A DNA stretch of 64,000 bases from Gordonia polyisoprenivorans (GCF_017654315.1 NZ_CP072203.1:2294001-2358000); one strand, 5' to 3'. Shown: positions 18,427-27,632, numbered from the stretch's first letter. The notes: generated by a model from the letters alone, not told the origin. Numbers and translations: made by a program.

Positions 18427-18449
18427 TAAAACTAACTCCGTAAGGTTTA
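18427..18449. promoter_or_regulatory. Palindromic operator site D of the ACCTAA-N5-TTAGGT set
   Basis: The core reads ACTAA-ctccg-TAAGG, with outer arms TAAAACT and AGGTTTA. It ends 49 bases before the start of the rightward five-gene operon. The 180 bases between sites C and D hold no gene. Confidence 0.62.
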
Positions 18450-18498
18450 ATGCCAGAAGATGGTGCCGGCGTCCACGCCGGCGGTGAGGAGTGATGCG

Positions 18499-18879
18499 GT
18501 GTCCGAGATCGATGACTTCCGGCAACTGTACGAACGCCACGTCGGCCATGTGGTGGCCGGCGACATGGCGGCCGCGGTGGCCGACATCGCGCCGGCGACC
18601 CTGGGCACGATCTTCGAGGGTGTCCTGGTTCCGCGTCGAGAGGTCGAGAGCTTCGAGATCGTCGACGTCCGGTCCGAAGGTGATCGGATGGTGGGCGAGG
18701 CCGTTTACCGTGGAGTCGACGGCATCATCGGATTGCGATCGGTCTGGGAGCGCCGTGACGATTCCTGGCAGGCGGTGGCCCTGGCCAACTTCACCCTGGC
18801 CAACTTCACTGCGGACAACTTCACGGCGGCCGACGCCGAGTCGCCGACGATCGGCAGCGTCGAGGGGGGTTCGCGATGA
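18499..18879 (+). CDS. Small NTF2/SnoaL-like protein of unknown activity
   Basis: This protein of about 126 residues starts at GTG 18499, preceded by TGAGGAG. The order of features (N-terminal helices with ERHVGHVVAGDMAAAVADI, then beta-strands VESFEIVDVRSEG, GEAVYRG, LRSVWERRDDSWQ) looks like the NTF2-like fold, which is common in small dehydratases and isomerases. The C terminus has an odd repeated ANFT/DNFT motif (ANFTLANFTADNFT). It overlaps the DUF35 gene by 4 bases. Position suggests a helper or hydratase role for the DUF35/thiolase pair; no catalytic residues can be assigned. Confidence 0.7.
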   Translation: MSEIDDFRQLYERHVGHVVAGDMAAAVADIAPATLGTIFEGVLVPRREVESFEIVDVRSEGDRMVGEAVYRGVDGIIGLRSVWERRDDSWQAVALANFTLANFTADNFTAADAESPTIGSVEGGSR

Positions 18880-19319
18880 CGACGGCAGCGCCCCCGTGGG
18901 GGCCGGCCGCCGACGGCCACGACTTCCAGTACTGGGACGGTCTGCTCGCCGGTGAGCTACGTCTGCAACGCTGTCACGACTGTCGCACGTGGATCTGGGG
19001 ACCCCAGTCGGTGTGCAGTGCGTGTTACGGATTCGATCTGCGATTCGAATCCGTCGAGCCGAGCGGCACCGTCTACAGCTGGAGCCGTAGCTGGTACCCC
19101 TACATCGACGAACTGCGCGATCGGTTGCCCTACATCAGTGTGCTCGTCGAACTTCCCCATGCCGGCGGCCGACGAGTGCTCGGATTGCTCGTCGACGACC
19201 TCGACCGGGCACCCCGGATCGGTGAGCCGGTACACGGCTTCTTCGAGCGCGACGAGACCCAACCGTGGCCGCTACTGCGCTGGCGACGCGACGAGACCGA
19301 GGGAGGTGGCCGGCGATGA
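18876..19319 (+). CDS. Zn-ribbon/OB-fold (DUF35) acyl-CoA-associated protein
   Basis: This 147-residue protein has a zinc ribbon CHDC (about residues 30-33) and CSAC (about 44-47), followed by an OB-fold domain. Such proteins pair with thiolase-like Ltp enzymes. In steroid side-chain degradation the DUF35 partner and the thiolase-like protein together form a retro-aldolase. The next gene, overlapping by 4 bases, encodes exactly that thiolase-like partner, so a complex is likely here too. Confidence 0.85.
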   Translation: MTTAAPPWGPAADGHDFQYWDGLLAGELRLQRCHDCRTWIWGPQSVCSACYGFDLRFESVEPSGTVYSWSRSWYPYIDELRDRLPYISVLVELPHAGGRRVLGLLVDDLDRAPRIGEPVHGFFERDETQPWPLLRWRRDETEGGGRR

Positions 19320-20500
19320 GTGTGTCGATGCGAGGTGCCGCCGCGGTGGTCGGTGTCGCCGAAATGCATTACAAGCGCGGAGAATCGCCGTATACCGAGC
19401 AGCAGATGACGATTCGCGCGATTCTCGATGCGTGCTCGGACGCGGGGGTCTCCCCGCGCGAGATCGACGGCTTCGTCTCCTACGCGGGGGGGGCGAACGA
19501 CGGACCGATCCTCGGTGCGGCGCTCATGATCGACGAGTTGCGCTGGTCCAACATGATGTGGGGAGGTGGCGGCGGTAGTGTCGCGGCCGCTCTCATCAAT
19601 GCTGCGACTGCCATCGCCACCGGTCAGGCCCAGTGCGTGGTGGTCTACCGGGCGATGTCGCAAGCCGACACCGGTCGGCTCGGATACGCGAAGTACCACT
19701 ACGGCTCCCACTTCCTCGCCCACGGGGTCGGTTCGCCCGCCCAGATCTGCGCCATGCGGACGCAACGCATGCTCGAACACGACGGCGTGCCGCGAGAGGC
19801 CATGAGATCCCTGGTGCTCGCGGCATATCAGCACGCACAACAGAATCCGACCGCGCAGGGGTACGGTCGGCCACTCGACGCCGACACCTACGACGGATCA
19901 CGGTTGATCGCCGAGCCGTTTCATCTCTACGACTGCTCCCGCGAAAGCGACGGCGCCGTCGCGCTGGTCCTCGTCGCCGACGAGCGGGCACGAGAGCTCC
20001 GCTCGGAGCCCGCCTATCTGCTCGCCGGAGCGCAGGGCGCCCCCGGTGGATACTGCGAGCGCATCGACAACGACGCCCAGTACTCCACCGCCGGGTTCGG
20101 TCCCGCCAACAACGGGAAATCCGGTGTCGCCGAGCGCCTGTGGACCGCAGCTGGTCTCGGTCCCGATGACGTCGACGTGGTGCAGGTGTACGAGAACTTC
20201 AGTGGTCCGGCCGTCGCTGCGCTGATCGACCATCGGCTCTGCCCGCCCGGCGAGGCGGCCGGCAGCGTGATGACCGTGGAGAACCTGACGGCGCCACAGG
20301 GCAAGTTGCCCGTCAACACCAGTGGCGGCAACCTGGCCGATGCCTTCGTCAACGGTCTGAACCTGGCCGTGGAGGCGGTCCGCCAAATTCGCGGTACCTC
20401 GACCAATCAGGTCGATGGAGCGCGGACGTCGTTGTTCATCGGTGGACCGATGGCCCCGCTGGTCAGTTCGGTTCTGTTCGCCCACGAGGACGTGCTGTGA
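19316..20500 (+). CDS. Thiolase-like lipid-transfer protein (Ltp/SCP2-thiolase type), putative aldolase subunit
   Basis: This 394-residue protein has the thiolase superfamily layout (GVAEMHY near the start, GGGGGSVAAAL, YDCSRESDGAVALVL, VYENFSGPAVAAL, NTSGGNLADAF) and typical non-condensing family features. The usual GHP motif is absent, replaced by TSGGNLADAF, as in Ltp2-like aldolases. With the DUF35 protein it probably cleaves a beta-hydroxyacyl-CoA into a ketone or aldehyde and a shortened acyl-CoA. ATG 19316 overlaps the previous stop (ATGA). It overlaps the ALDH gene by 4 bases. Confidence 0.85.
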   Translation: MSVSMRGAAAVVGVAEMHYKRGESPYTEQQMTIRAILDACSDAGVSPREIDGFVSYAGGANDGPILGAALMIDELRWSNMMWGGGGGSVAAALINAATAIATGQAQCVVVYRAMSQADTGRLGYAKYHYGSHFLAHGVGSPAQICAMRTQRMLEHDGVPREAMRSLVLAAYQHAQQNPTAQGYGRPLDADTYDGSRLIAEPFHLYDCSRESDGAVALVLVADERARELRSEPAYLLAGAQGAPGGYCERIDNDAQYSTAGFGPANNGKSGVAERLWTAAGLGPDDVDVVQVYENFSGPAVAALIDHRLCPPGEAAGSVMTVENLTAPQGKLPVNTSGGNLADAFVNGLNLAVEAVRQIRGTSTNQVDGARTSLFIGGPMAPLVSSVLFAHEDVL

Positions 20501-21966
20501 GCATCACCGATCGGGAGTCGGAGCCCGTGCTCGACCGCAGGAGACTGTTCATCGGTGGGCGATGGGTCGAGCCGTCGTCGGGCTCGGCGGTCACCGACGT
20601 CATCGAGGCGGCGACCGAGAAGTCCGTGGGCTCTGCGGTGTTGGGTTCCCCTGCCGACATCGACGCCGCGGTGGCCGCGGCGCGCGCGGCGTCGGCGGGC
20701 CCCTGGTCGGCCATGCCCGGCGGTGAGCGGGCCGAACTGCTGGAGCGATTCGCCTCAGCGCTGCAATCCCGCGCCCGTGACACCGCTCGTCTGGTCAGCC
20801 GTGAGAACGGCATGCCGATCGCACTCTCGAAGTCGGTCAACGGGTTCGGGCCCGCGGCCATGGTGCGCTACTACGCGAACCTGGTCCGTGCCGAGGAGGC
20901 CGCCGACGTGCGCCCGAGCTCCTTCGGCGGGCGAACCGTGGTTCGACACGAGCCCGTCGGGGTGGTCGCCGCGATCACCCCGTGGAACTACCCGCAACCC
21001 CTCGCGGCGATGAAGATCGCCCCGGCGCTTGCGGTCGGGTGCACCGTCATCCTCAAACCCGCGCCGGAGACGGCGCTGGACGCCTACGTGTTCGCCGATG
21101 CCGCACACGACGCCGGAATACCCGACGGAGTTCTCAACATCGTTCCCGCAGAACGTGACACCGCCGCATACCTGGTCGCGCACCCCGGTGTGGACAAGGT
21201 GGCCTTCACCGGGTCGACGGCGGCCGGTCGGGAGATCGGTCGCACCTGCGGTGCGCTGCTGCGACCGGTGACGCTCGAACTCGGTGGCAAGTCGGCGGCC
21301 ATCGTCGCCGACGACGCCGACCTCGATCTGTTCGCCGCGCATCTGCTGGAGGTGTCGCTGGTGAACAACGGTCAGACCTGTCACGCGAGCACCCGAATCC
21401 TCGCACCGCGTTCGCGGTACTCCGAGGTCGTCGACGCCGTGACCGACACGGTGCGTGCGCTGCCGGTCGGCGACCCGCTCGACAAGGCCACCGCGATCGG
21501 TCCGTTGGTCAGTGCGCGGCAACGGGATCGGGTGCTCGGCTATATCGACGCCGGACGCGCTGCCGGATATCGCATCACCACCGGTGGCGGGGCTCCCGCC
21601 GACCAGCCGCTCGGTTGGTTTGTCGAGCCCACGGTGTTCGAGGGCGTCGACAACTCGGCGACGATCGCACAGGAGGAGATCTTCGGCCCGGTGCTGACGA
21701 TCACCCCGTATGACGGCGACGACGACGCGGTGGCCATCGCCAACGACTCCGAGTACGGACTCGGGGGTACCGTCTGGACCGCTGACGAGGACCACGGGCT
21801 GGCGTTGGCCGCGCGGATTCAGACCGGCACCGTCGGGGTCAATCACTACGCCCTCGACCTCGCGGCGCCGTTCGGGGGAGTCAAGGCGTCGGGACTGGGT
21901 CGAGAACTCGGCCCGGAAGGTCTCGCGCCGTATCGGTCCACCAAGTCCGTGTACTTCTCGACATAG
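20497..21966 (+). CDS. NAD(P)-dependent aldehyde dehydrogenase
   Basis: This 489-residue ALDH shows the family motifs in order: PWNYPQP (about residue 167), FTGSTAAG (about 233), LELGGKSA with the catalytic Glu (about 262), NNGQTCHA with the catalytic Cys (about 289-296), and EEIFGPVL (about 392). It oxidises an aldehyde to the acid or acyl product in the cytoplasm. It starts with GTG in a 4-base overlap with the thiolase-like gene, so it may process an aldehyde released by the putative aldolase. Confidence 0.92.
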   Translation: MSITDRESEPVLDRRRLFIGGRWVEPSSGSAVTDVIEAATEKSVGSAVLGSPADIDAAVAAARAASAGPWSAMPGGERAELLERFASALQSRARDTARLVSRENGMPIALSKSVNGFGPAAMVRYYANLVRAEEAADVRPSSFGGRTVVRHEPVGVVAAITPWNYPQPLAAMKIAPALAVGCTVILKPAPETALDAYVFADAAHDAGIPDGVLNIVPAERDTAAYLVAHPGVDKVAFTGSTAAGREIGRTCGALLRPVTLELGGKSAAIVADDADLDLFAAHLLEVSLVNNGQTCHASTRILAPRSRYSEVVDAVTDTVRALPVGDPLDKATAIGPLVSARQRDRVLGYIDAGRAAGYRITTGGGAPADQPLGWFVEPTVFEGVDNSATIAQEEIFGPVLTITPYDGDDDAVAIANDSEYGLGGTVWTADEDHGLALAARIQTGTVGVNHYALDLAAPFGGVKASGLGRELGPEGLAPYRSTKSVYFST

Positions 21967-21988
21967 CGGCTCTCGCCTCATTGCTCGG

Positions 21989-23047
21989 GTGACCACTCGA
22001 CAGGAAATGGAATTCTCGTTGCAGCACACCAATTCTCACGAGCACCATGCGATGGTGGTGGCCGCCAAGGACGTCGTGGCCACCGATGTGGTCTCGTTGA
22101 CCCTGGCGGCGGCCAACCCCACACGGGCTCCGGGTGATACGACAGACGGCCACTCGGCAGACAGCAATGGAGCAGACGGCGCGACGAGGGTCCCCGAATG
22201 GGATCCCGGCTCGCACATCGACCTGATCCTCGGCGCTGACCTGATCCGTCAGTACTCACTGTGCGGATCGGTCGCCGATGGTGACCACCTGCGCATCGCC
22301 GTGCTGCGTGAACCGTCGGGCCGCGGAGGTTCCGAGCGTGTCCATGACGTGCTCGCGGTGGGCGACACCGTCGAGATCAAGGGCCCGCGTAATCATTTCC
22401 CACTGGTGGACGCGGCGTCGTATCTGTTCGTCGCCGGCGGTATCGGGATCACACCGCTGATCCCGATGATCGCCCAGGCCGACGAGGCGGGCGCGGAGTG
22501 GTCGCTGCTCTACGGTGGGCGTACGCGCAGCGGGATGGCCTTCGCCGACGACCTCGTCGAGAAGTACGGCGCCCGGGTGACAGTGCGGCCCGAGGACGAG
22601 TACGGACTGCTGCCGCTCGCCGACGCGCTCGATGACCAACGCGTGGGTACGACCGTCTATTGCTGTGGTCCCGAACCGTTGCTCACTGCGATCGAGAAGC
22701 TCTGTGACACAAGGCCGGACGTGGAACTCCACGTCGAACGATTCGCGCCCAAGGCCCAGACCGTCGACGGTACCGACGGTGCGTCCTTCGAGGTCGAGCT
22801 CGCGCAAAGTGGTCGGGAGATCCGGGTCGGCGAAGGCGAAACCGTCCTCGATGCATTGTTGCGGGAGGGTATCGACCACGACTTCTCCTGCCGCGAGGGC
22901 ACCTGCGGCACATGCGAAACCGCGGTACTCGACGGTGTTCCGGACCACCGCGACTCGGTGCTCAGCGACGAGGAGAAGGCCGAGAACGACTGCATGATGG
23001 TCTGTGTCTCGCGCAGTTGCTCGCCGCGGCTCGTCCTCGATCTCTGA
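21989..23047 (+). CDS. Phthalate-dioxygenase-reductase-type ferredoxin reductase
   Basis: This protein of about 352 residues has three domains. The flavin-binding domain contains RQYSLCGS, the NAD-binding domain VAGGIGITPLIPM, and the C-terminal plant-type [2Fe-2S] domain CREGTCGTC with the fourth Cys in MVCVSRSC. The N-terminal part has a Thr/Ser/Asp-rich insertion (residues about 35-60). Start choice is uncertain: GTG 21989 or ATG 22007; the AGGA at 22002 is too close to serve the latter. It is the last gene of the five-gene operon and probably passes electrons to a Rieske oxygenase of this region. Confidence 0.9.
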   Translation: MTTRQEMEFSLQHTNSHEHHAMVVAAKDVVATDVVSLTLAAANPTRAPGDTTDGHSADSNGADGATRVPEWDPGSHIDLILGADLIRQYSLCGSVADGDHLRIAVLREPSGRGGSERVHDVLAVGDTVEIKGPRNHFPLVDAASYLFVAGGIGITPLIPMIAQADEAGAEWSLLYGGRTRSGMAFADDLVEKYGARVTVRPEDEYGLLPLADALDDQRVGTTVYCCGPEPLLTAIEKLCDTRPDVELHVERFAPKAQTVDGTDGASFEVELAQSGREIRVGEGETVLDALLREGIDHDFSCREGTCGTCETAVLDGVPDHRDSVLSDEEKAENDCMMVCVSRSCSPRLVLDL

Positions 23048-23104
23048 CGACGCGGACCAGCGAGGTCACCCGTCTCTCCCAGCGCACGGCCTCGTCACGT
23101 GACG

Positions 23105-23758
23105 TCACGCCGACCTGGCCTCGTCCGGACGCTCGAGATCATGATCGCGGATGATGCCGTGCAGGAAGCTGCGCACCATGGCCTCGAACAACTGCTTCTG
23201 CGTCAGATCATTGGCGGCGAGTGCCTCGGCAAGCAGCGGCTGAGAGTTCTTGTCCACGTTGGGAAAGATCGTGGACTTGGTGTTGGGCCGGCGCATCGCC
23301 TCCATCAGGACCGCGCCGATCGCCAGGGTCTCCATCCCGTCGAGGATGCGTACGTGCAATTCCACGGGGACACCCGAATCGCGGAGGAACTGCGCGGTGT
23401 CCTCGTAGGTGGAGACGAACAGATCACGCGGCAGGTGCTGCAACAGCACCGGGGCGGCGTTGCGGTGCCGCAGGATCGACTGCCGGAAGTTCAGGGCCAG
23501 TGAGACGAAGAACTCCGGCCAGTCGGGCCCGGGACGCATACGCGGCCGCTTCACCGACGTACCGGCGATGTAGCGGGCGACCTCGGTGAGGATTTCGTTC
23601 TTGTCGGAGAAGTGGTGATACAGCGACGGGGCGCGCACTCCGAGATGCTTCGCCAGGCGGGGAAGGCTGAATGCATCGAGTCCCTCCGAGTCGATGATCT
23701 CGATCGATGCCGCAACTGCGGCAGAACGGCTGATCAGCGGATTGGACGGGCGCGCCAT
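23105..23758 (-). CDS. TetR-family transcriptional regulator
   Basis: This 217-residue regulator has an N-terminal HTH (FSLPRLAKHLGVRAPSLYHHF, about residues 28-48) and a TetR-like ligand domain. ATG 23758 is chosen because AAGGAA precedes it and the HTH lies at the usual distance; the longer frame to 23863 has no support. It sits inside the catabolic region between the two largest operons and is a candidate binder of the ACCTAA-N5-TTAGGT sites, although no such site is evident at its own promoter. Confidence 0.87.
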   Translation of the reverse strand: MARPSNPLISRSAAVAASIEIIDSEGLDAFSLPRLAKHLGVRAPSLYHHFSDKNEILTEVARYIAGTSVKRPRMRPGPDWPEFFVSLALNFRQSILRHRNAAPVLLQHLPRDLFVSTYEDTAQFLRDSGVPVELHVRILDGMETLAIGAVLMEAMRRPNTKSTIFPNVDKNSQPLLAEALAANDLTQKQLFEAMVRSFLHGIIRDHDLERPDEARSA

Positions 23759-23936
23759 CGAATTCCTTTCCGAACGTCCGGGGCGGGTGATCTGCCCGGA
23801 GTAGGTTTCCGAGTAGTCCCCCTCGAGCCTAGATTCCCCTGGTGGGCTGACCAAACCCAACACCGTCGATACGCTGACCTTCGACTCATCGGAAGCGGCC
23901 TGTCGCCAGTCGATACCTCAAGAGCGCAATGGCACC

Positions 23937-24692
23937 TCAGAACAGGTCCCGAGCGGGGCGGGGGTCGGCGGCGAGCAGACGGTTCTCCGCGTCGTAGCGC
24001 TCTCGCAGCGCGCACGTGCGGTGTTCGCGCATCAGGCGTTTCGCGTCGCGAACACCCGCGCCGGGAAGTGCGGCGACCTGCTCGGCGAGCGCCACCGAGA
24101 TGGCGAGGATCTCGTCGTCGGCGACTTGGCGGGAGAACAGACCCATCCGGTGCGCTTCGGTCCCGTCGAGGACGCGGCCGGTGAACAGGACGTCGGTAGC
24201 GTGTGTGTGCCCGATGATATCGGGCAAAAGCCATGTGAGACTGGCATATCCGTACGACGTGCCGGTGATCCGGAATCGCGTGCCCGGTCCGCCGACTCGC
24301 AGATCCGAACACACCGCGAGATAGGCACCCAGCCCGTAGGCGACCCCGCGCATCGCGGCCACGGTCGGCAGTGGGGTGGTAAACCATCGCCACAACCACT
24401 CCTCGCGCTCGTGTAGTAGCGCCGTCTCGGTCTCCGGAGGCAGCATCGCGAGCTCCTTGAGATCCCATCCTGCCGACAGCGCCCGTTCGCCCGCCCCGGT
24501 CAACACCAGGCAGCGCACCGACTCGTCGGCCTCGGCGGCCGCCAGCGCCTCGTCGAATTCGCGCTGTGCGTTCCGATCGAGGGCATTGTGGACGCGCGGC
24601 CGGTTCAACTTGATGACTCCGACACCGCCGGCGCTGCGCAAGACGACAGAGCGGGACTCCTGATCATCCGGCTCCTGATCATCCATCGTCAC
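23937..24692 (-). CDS. Enoyl-CoA hydratase/isomerase family protein
   Basis: This crotonase-fold protein of about 251 residues has GVGVIKLNRPRVHNAL near the N terminus, oxyanion-hole segment ALSAGWDLKEL and second segment MRGVAYGLGAYLAVCSDLRV. It adds water to, or isomerises, an enoyl-CoA in beta-oxidation. GTG 24692 is preferred because GAGGAGGAC lies 5 bases upstream; ATG 24686 is the alternative. It is divergently transcribed from the ALDH at 24929, with operator site E between them. Confidence 0.87.
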   Translation of the reverse strand: MTMDDQEPDDQESRSVVLRSAGGVGVIKLNRPRVHNALDRNAQREFDEALAAAEADESVRCLVLTGAGERALSAGWDLKELAMLPPETETALLHEREEWLWRWFTTPLPTVAAMRGVAYGLGAYLAVCSDLRVGGPGTRFRITGTSYGYASLTWLLPDIIGHTHATDVLFTGRVLDGTEAHRMGLFSRQVADDEILAISVALAEQVAALPGAGVRDAKRLMREHRTCALRERYDAENRLLAADPRPARDLF

Positions 24693-24783
24693 GCAGTCCT
24701 CCTCGGTTCGATGCCGCACTGGCGCCCGGCATGGCCTCTGAGCTGCAATCAAGCGCGATACAAATAACGAATAGTGTCAGCTG

Positions 24784-24806
24784 TTGACCTAACGCCTTTC
24801 GGTTAT
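24784..24806. promoter_or_regulatory. Palindromic operator site E of the ACCTAA-N5-TTAGGT set
   Basis: The core reads CCTAA-cgcct-TTCGG with the left arm extended to TTGACCT. It lies in the 236-base divergent promoter region between the enoyl-CoA hydratase and the ALDH, 92 bases from the first start and 123 from the second, and could control both. Confidence 0.6.
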
Positions 24807-24928
24807 TACTCTACATGTGTGACCCGCTTCACAGGCCGAATCCACCTCGCCGTGACAGCCGGTCGCCGGTGGCCGGACACCGTTCACCGCGCCACCTCGC
24901 ACCGATCTCTTTCGAGGAGCAGCCACAC

Positions 24929-26425
24929 ATGACAACCGCAGAACTCCCCGCCGATCAGCTCGCGACCATCGAGGACCGCGAGCAGGTCTTCATCGGCGGA
25001 CGGTGGGTCGATTCGTCCGGCGACGAATGGATCGACGTCGTCGATTCCTGGTCCGAACGCACTGCCGCCCGGGTACGCGCCGCGACTGCCGACGACATGG
25101 CGCGCGCCGTGGATGCCGCGCGGGCCTCCTTCGACGACGGGACGTGGGCGGGCACCCCGATCACCGAGCGCGCCGACGTCATCGATGAGATCGCCACCCG
25201 GCTCGAGGCACGTACCGAGGAGCTCACCACCCTCGGAATCGTCGAGGTCGGGGTGACCCTTCCGGTCAGTGCGATGACCCAGCAGATGACGATCGGCCTG
25301 TTCCGCGCGGTGGCCGCCGAAGCGCGCAAGGTGGCGCTCGTCGAGGAGCGCACCCGCGCCGACGGTGGCATCTCCCGAATCCTCAAGGAACCCACCGGCG
25401 TTGTGGGCGTGATCATTCCGTGGAACGGCCCGATCGGCACCATCGCCTTCAAGGTGATTCCCGCACTCGCGGCGGGATGCTCGGTGGTGCTCAAGACCTC
25501 GCCGGAAGCATGCCTGTCGCCATCGGTGTTCGCCGACGTCATCGGCGAGCTGGTCGCCGAGGGCAAGATCCCCGAAGGCGTGGTGAGCGTTCTCGTCGCC
25601 GACCGCGAGGTGTCCGAACAACTGGTCACCAATCCCGAGGTCGATCACATCACCTTCACCGGCAGCACGGCCGTCGGTCGTCGGATCATGAGTCTGGCCG
25701 GTGACCGGGTGGCCAAGGTGTCGCTCGAACTCGGCGGCAAGTCTGCGGCGATCATCCTCGACGACGCGGATCTGCAGACGGTGATGGCCAACGTGCCGAT
25801 GGGCGGGTGCATGCAATCGGGTCAGGCCTGTATCGCGCTGACGCGAGTCCTGGTCTCCCGGGCCCGGCACGACGAGGTGGTGGCCGCGTACAAGGCGGCG
25901 CTGGGCATGATCCCGATGGGTAATCCGTGGGAGCAGACCAACTTCCTCGGTCCGCTGACCTCTCGGCGTCAGCGCGATCGCGTGGAGAGTTACATCGAGA
26001 CCGCGAAAGCCGAGGGTGGCGAGGTCGTCCACGGCGGCGGCCGCCGCTTCGATCACGGGTATTTCGTGGAGCCGACGATCATCGACAATGTGCGCAACGA
26101 CATGCGCATCGCGCAGGAGGAGGTCTTCGGTCCGGTGATCTCGATCATCACCTACGAGGACGAGGATGATGCGGTCGCGATCGCCAACGACTCGATCTAC
26201 GGCTTGTCCGGCGCGGTGTTCACCGCCGAGGTCGAGCACGGATTCGAGGTCGCCAAGCGCATCCGGACCGGTACCGTCAACGTCAACACCTCGGTCATCG
26301 ACTTCACCCTGCCGTTCGGCGGTTACAAGCAGTCCGGCGTAGGGCGTGAGGGTGGACCCGAGGGCCTCGACGAGTTCTTCGAGACCAAGACCGTGCACCT
26401 GCCGGCTCCTGTGCCCGCCCAGTGA
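24929..26425 (+). CDS. NAD(P)-dependent aldehyde dehydrogenase
   Basis: This 498-residue ALDH carries PWNGPIG (about residue 165), FTGSTAVG, LELGGKSA (about 263), SGQACIALTR with catalytic Cys (about 295) and EEVFGPVI (about 395). ATG 24929 is preceded by GAGGAG. It leads the module ALDH-SDR-ferredoxin-P450, whose paralogues lie at 55409-59577. It may oxidise the aldehyde produced by the SDR two steps after P450 hydroxylation; that order is inferred. Confidence 0.92.
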   Translation: MTTAELPADQLATIEDREQVFIGGRWVDSSGDEWIDVVDSWSERTAARVRAATADDMARAVDAARASFDDGTWAGTPITERADVIDEIATRLEARTEELTTLGIVEVGVTLPVSAMTQQMTIGLFRAVAAEARKVALVEERTRADGGISRILKEPTGVVGVIIPWNGPIGTIAFKVIPALAAGCSVVLKTSPEACLSPSVFADVIGELVAEGKIPEGVVSVLVADREVSEQLVTNPEVDHITFTGSTAVGRRIMSLAGDRVAKVSLELGGKSAAIILDDADLQTVMANVPMGGCMQSGQACIALTRVLVSRARHDEVVAAYKAALGMIPMGNPWEQTNFLGPLTSRRQRDRVESYIETAKAEGGEVVHGGGRRFDHGYFVEPTIIDNVRNDMRIAQEEVFGPVISIITYEDEDDAVAIANDSIYGLSGAVFTAEVEHGFEVAKRIRTGTVNVNTSVIDFTLPFGGYKQSGVGREGGPEGLDEFFETKTVHLPAPVPAQ

Positions 26426-26761
26426 CCGAACACGTCGGGTGACCGAACACCTCCACTAACCGAATACGCGTACCCGACGCACCGTAACGATACGGCTGCG
26501 CAATCCTCTGACCCGGTCGGCTGTGACAGCACGTCCCCTGTCACGGCCGGCCGTTTCCATTTATGCACGTTCGGGGTTGGTCCTCGGCGAAACATCCATC
26601 CACGCAACGTCATACACGTTTCCAAGCTGCTGACAAATGTCGCTTGACGTCTCATGTAAAACCGCCTACATTCGAACGCAGGGTGGCGCGCGTCACAGCC
26701 GATATCGCGGACGTCACTGCTCTACCCGACTCGTCCGTTCTCGAAACAAAGGATTCCCACG
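26426..26761. other. Intergenic region between ALDH and SDR genes
   Basis: No gene is seen in these 336 bases. They hold a stem-loop at 26519-26548 and an AT-richer stretch (26630-26680) likely to contain the promoter of the SDR-ferredoxin-P450 operon. No clear ACCTAA-type site was found here. Confidence 0.5.
26519..26548 (+). terminator. Stem-loop after the ALDH gene
   Basis: GGCTGTGACAG pairs with CTGTCACGGCC around an 8-base loop, one mismatch in 11 pairs, followed by GGCCGTTTCC. It lies 94 bases after the ALDH stop, and no long T-run is present. Confidence 0.5.
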
Positions 26762-27631
26762 ATGAAACTCGAAGGAAAAGTCGCGCTGATCACCGGTGCC
26801 GGCTCGGGGCTGGGACGCCAGTCCTCCCAGCTCTTCTCGTCCGAGGGGGCTCGGATCGCCGTCGTCGACATCGACGGTGACCGTGCCGAACAGACCGCCA
26901 AGCTGGTCGAGCAGCAGGGTGGCGAAGCCATCGCGATCACCGCGGATGTGGCCCAGAAGGATCAGATCGTGGCCGCCGTCAACGAGACCGTGGAGAAGTT
27001 CGGCAAGCTCGACATCGCCTGGGCCAACGCCGGAATCGTCTCGCGCGGAGGCGTCCCGACGGTCGCCGGTGGCGAGAGCGTGCTCTTCGAGGATCTGACC
27101 GAACAGGACTGGCAGAACGTCCTCGGGGTCAACCTCACCGGCGTCATCTACACCGCGCAGGCGGCCGTGCCGGCGCTCAAGGCCAATGGTGGCGGCACCA
27201 TCCTGGCCACCTCGTCGGCGGCATCGCTGGTGGCCTACCACGACATCGCGCTCTACAGCGCCACCAAGGCCGGCGTCAACGGCTTCGTCCGCGGCCTGAG
27301 TTTGGACCTCGGCCCGTACGGAATCCGGGTGAACGCCTTGGCGCCCACCCACGGCATGTCACCCAACTTCCTGATGCCGCCCGGATCGCCCGTCGTGGGT
27401 CAGTCCTACGAGGAGGTCGCCGGTCCGTGGGATCCCTACGTGTCCCCGATCCCGTTGAAGCTCAACCGTCCTCCGTCACTGCTGGACAATGCGAAGGTTG
27501 CATTGTTCCTCGCCTCCGATGATTCGGCCTACATCTCGGGCGCGACGATCGGCTCCACCGACGGTGGAACACTCAACCGCGTGGGCATGTGGTTCGAAGA
27601 AGACCTGAACCAGAAGAACCCGAACGCCTGA
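26762..27631 (+). CDS. SDR family oxidoreductase
   Basis: This 289-residue short-chain dehydrogenase shows GAGSGLGR (about residues 12-19), NAGI, SSAASL with the catalytic Ser, and YSATK. It shares APTHGMS-NF, WDP, PPsLxDNA-ALFLASD and DGG segments with the SDR at 56924-57814, so the two are paralogues. It probably oxidises an alcohol made by the P450 encoded two genes downstream. RBS: AAAGGATT before ATG 26762. The ferredoxin gene begins 1 base after its stop. Confidence 0.9.
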   Translation: MKLEGKVALITGAGSGLGRQSSQLFSSEGARIAVVDIDGDRAEQTAKLVEQQGGEAIAITADVAQKDQIVAAVNETVEKFGKLDIAWANAGIVSRGGVPTVAGGESVLFEDLTEQDWQNVLGVNLTGVIYTAQAAVPALKANGGGTILATSSAASLVAYHDIALYSATKAGVNGFVRGLSLDLGPYGIRVNALAPTHGMSPNFLMPPGSPVVGQSYEEVAGPWDPYVSPIPLKLNRPPSLLDNAKVALFLASDDSAYISGATIGSTDGGTLNRVGMWFEEDLNQKNPNA

Positions 27632-27632
27632 G

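Noticed and set aside
26630..26680. Possible eighth ACCTAA-type site before the SDR gene (TAAAACC...CGAACGC)
   Set aside because: The core CCTAA/TTAGG is not formed at the right spacing, and only one arm is similar.
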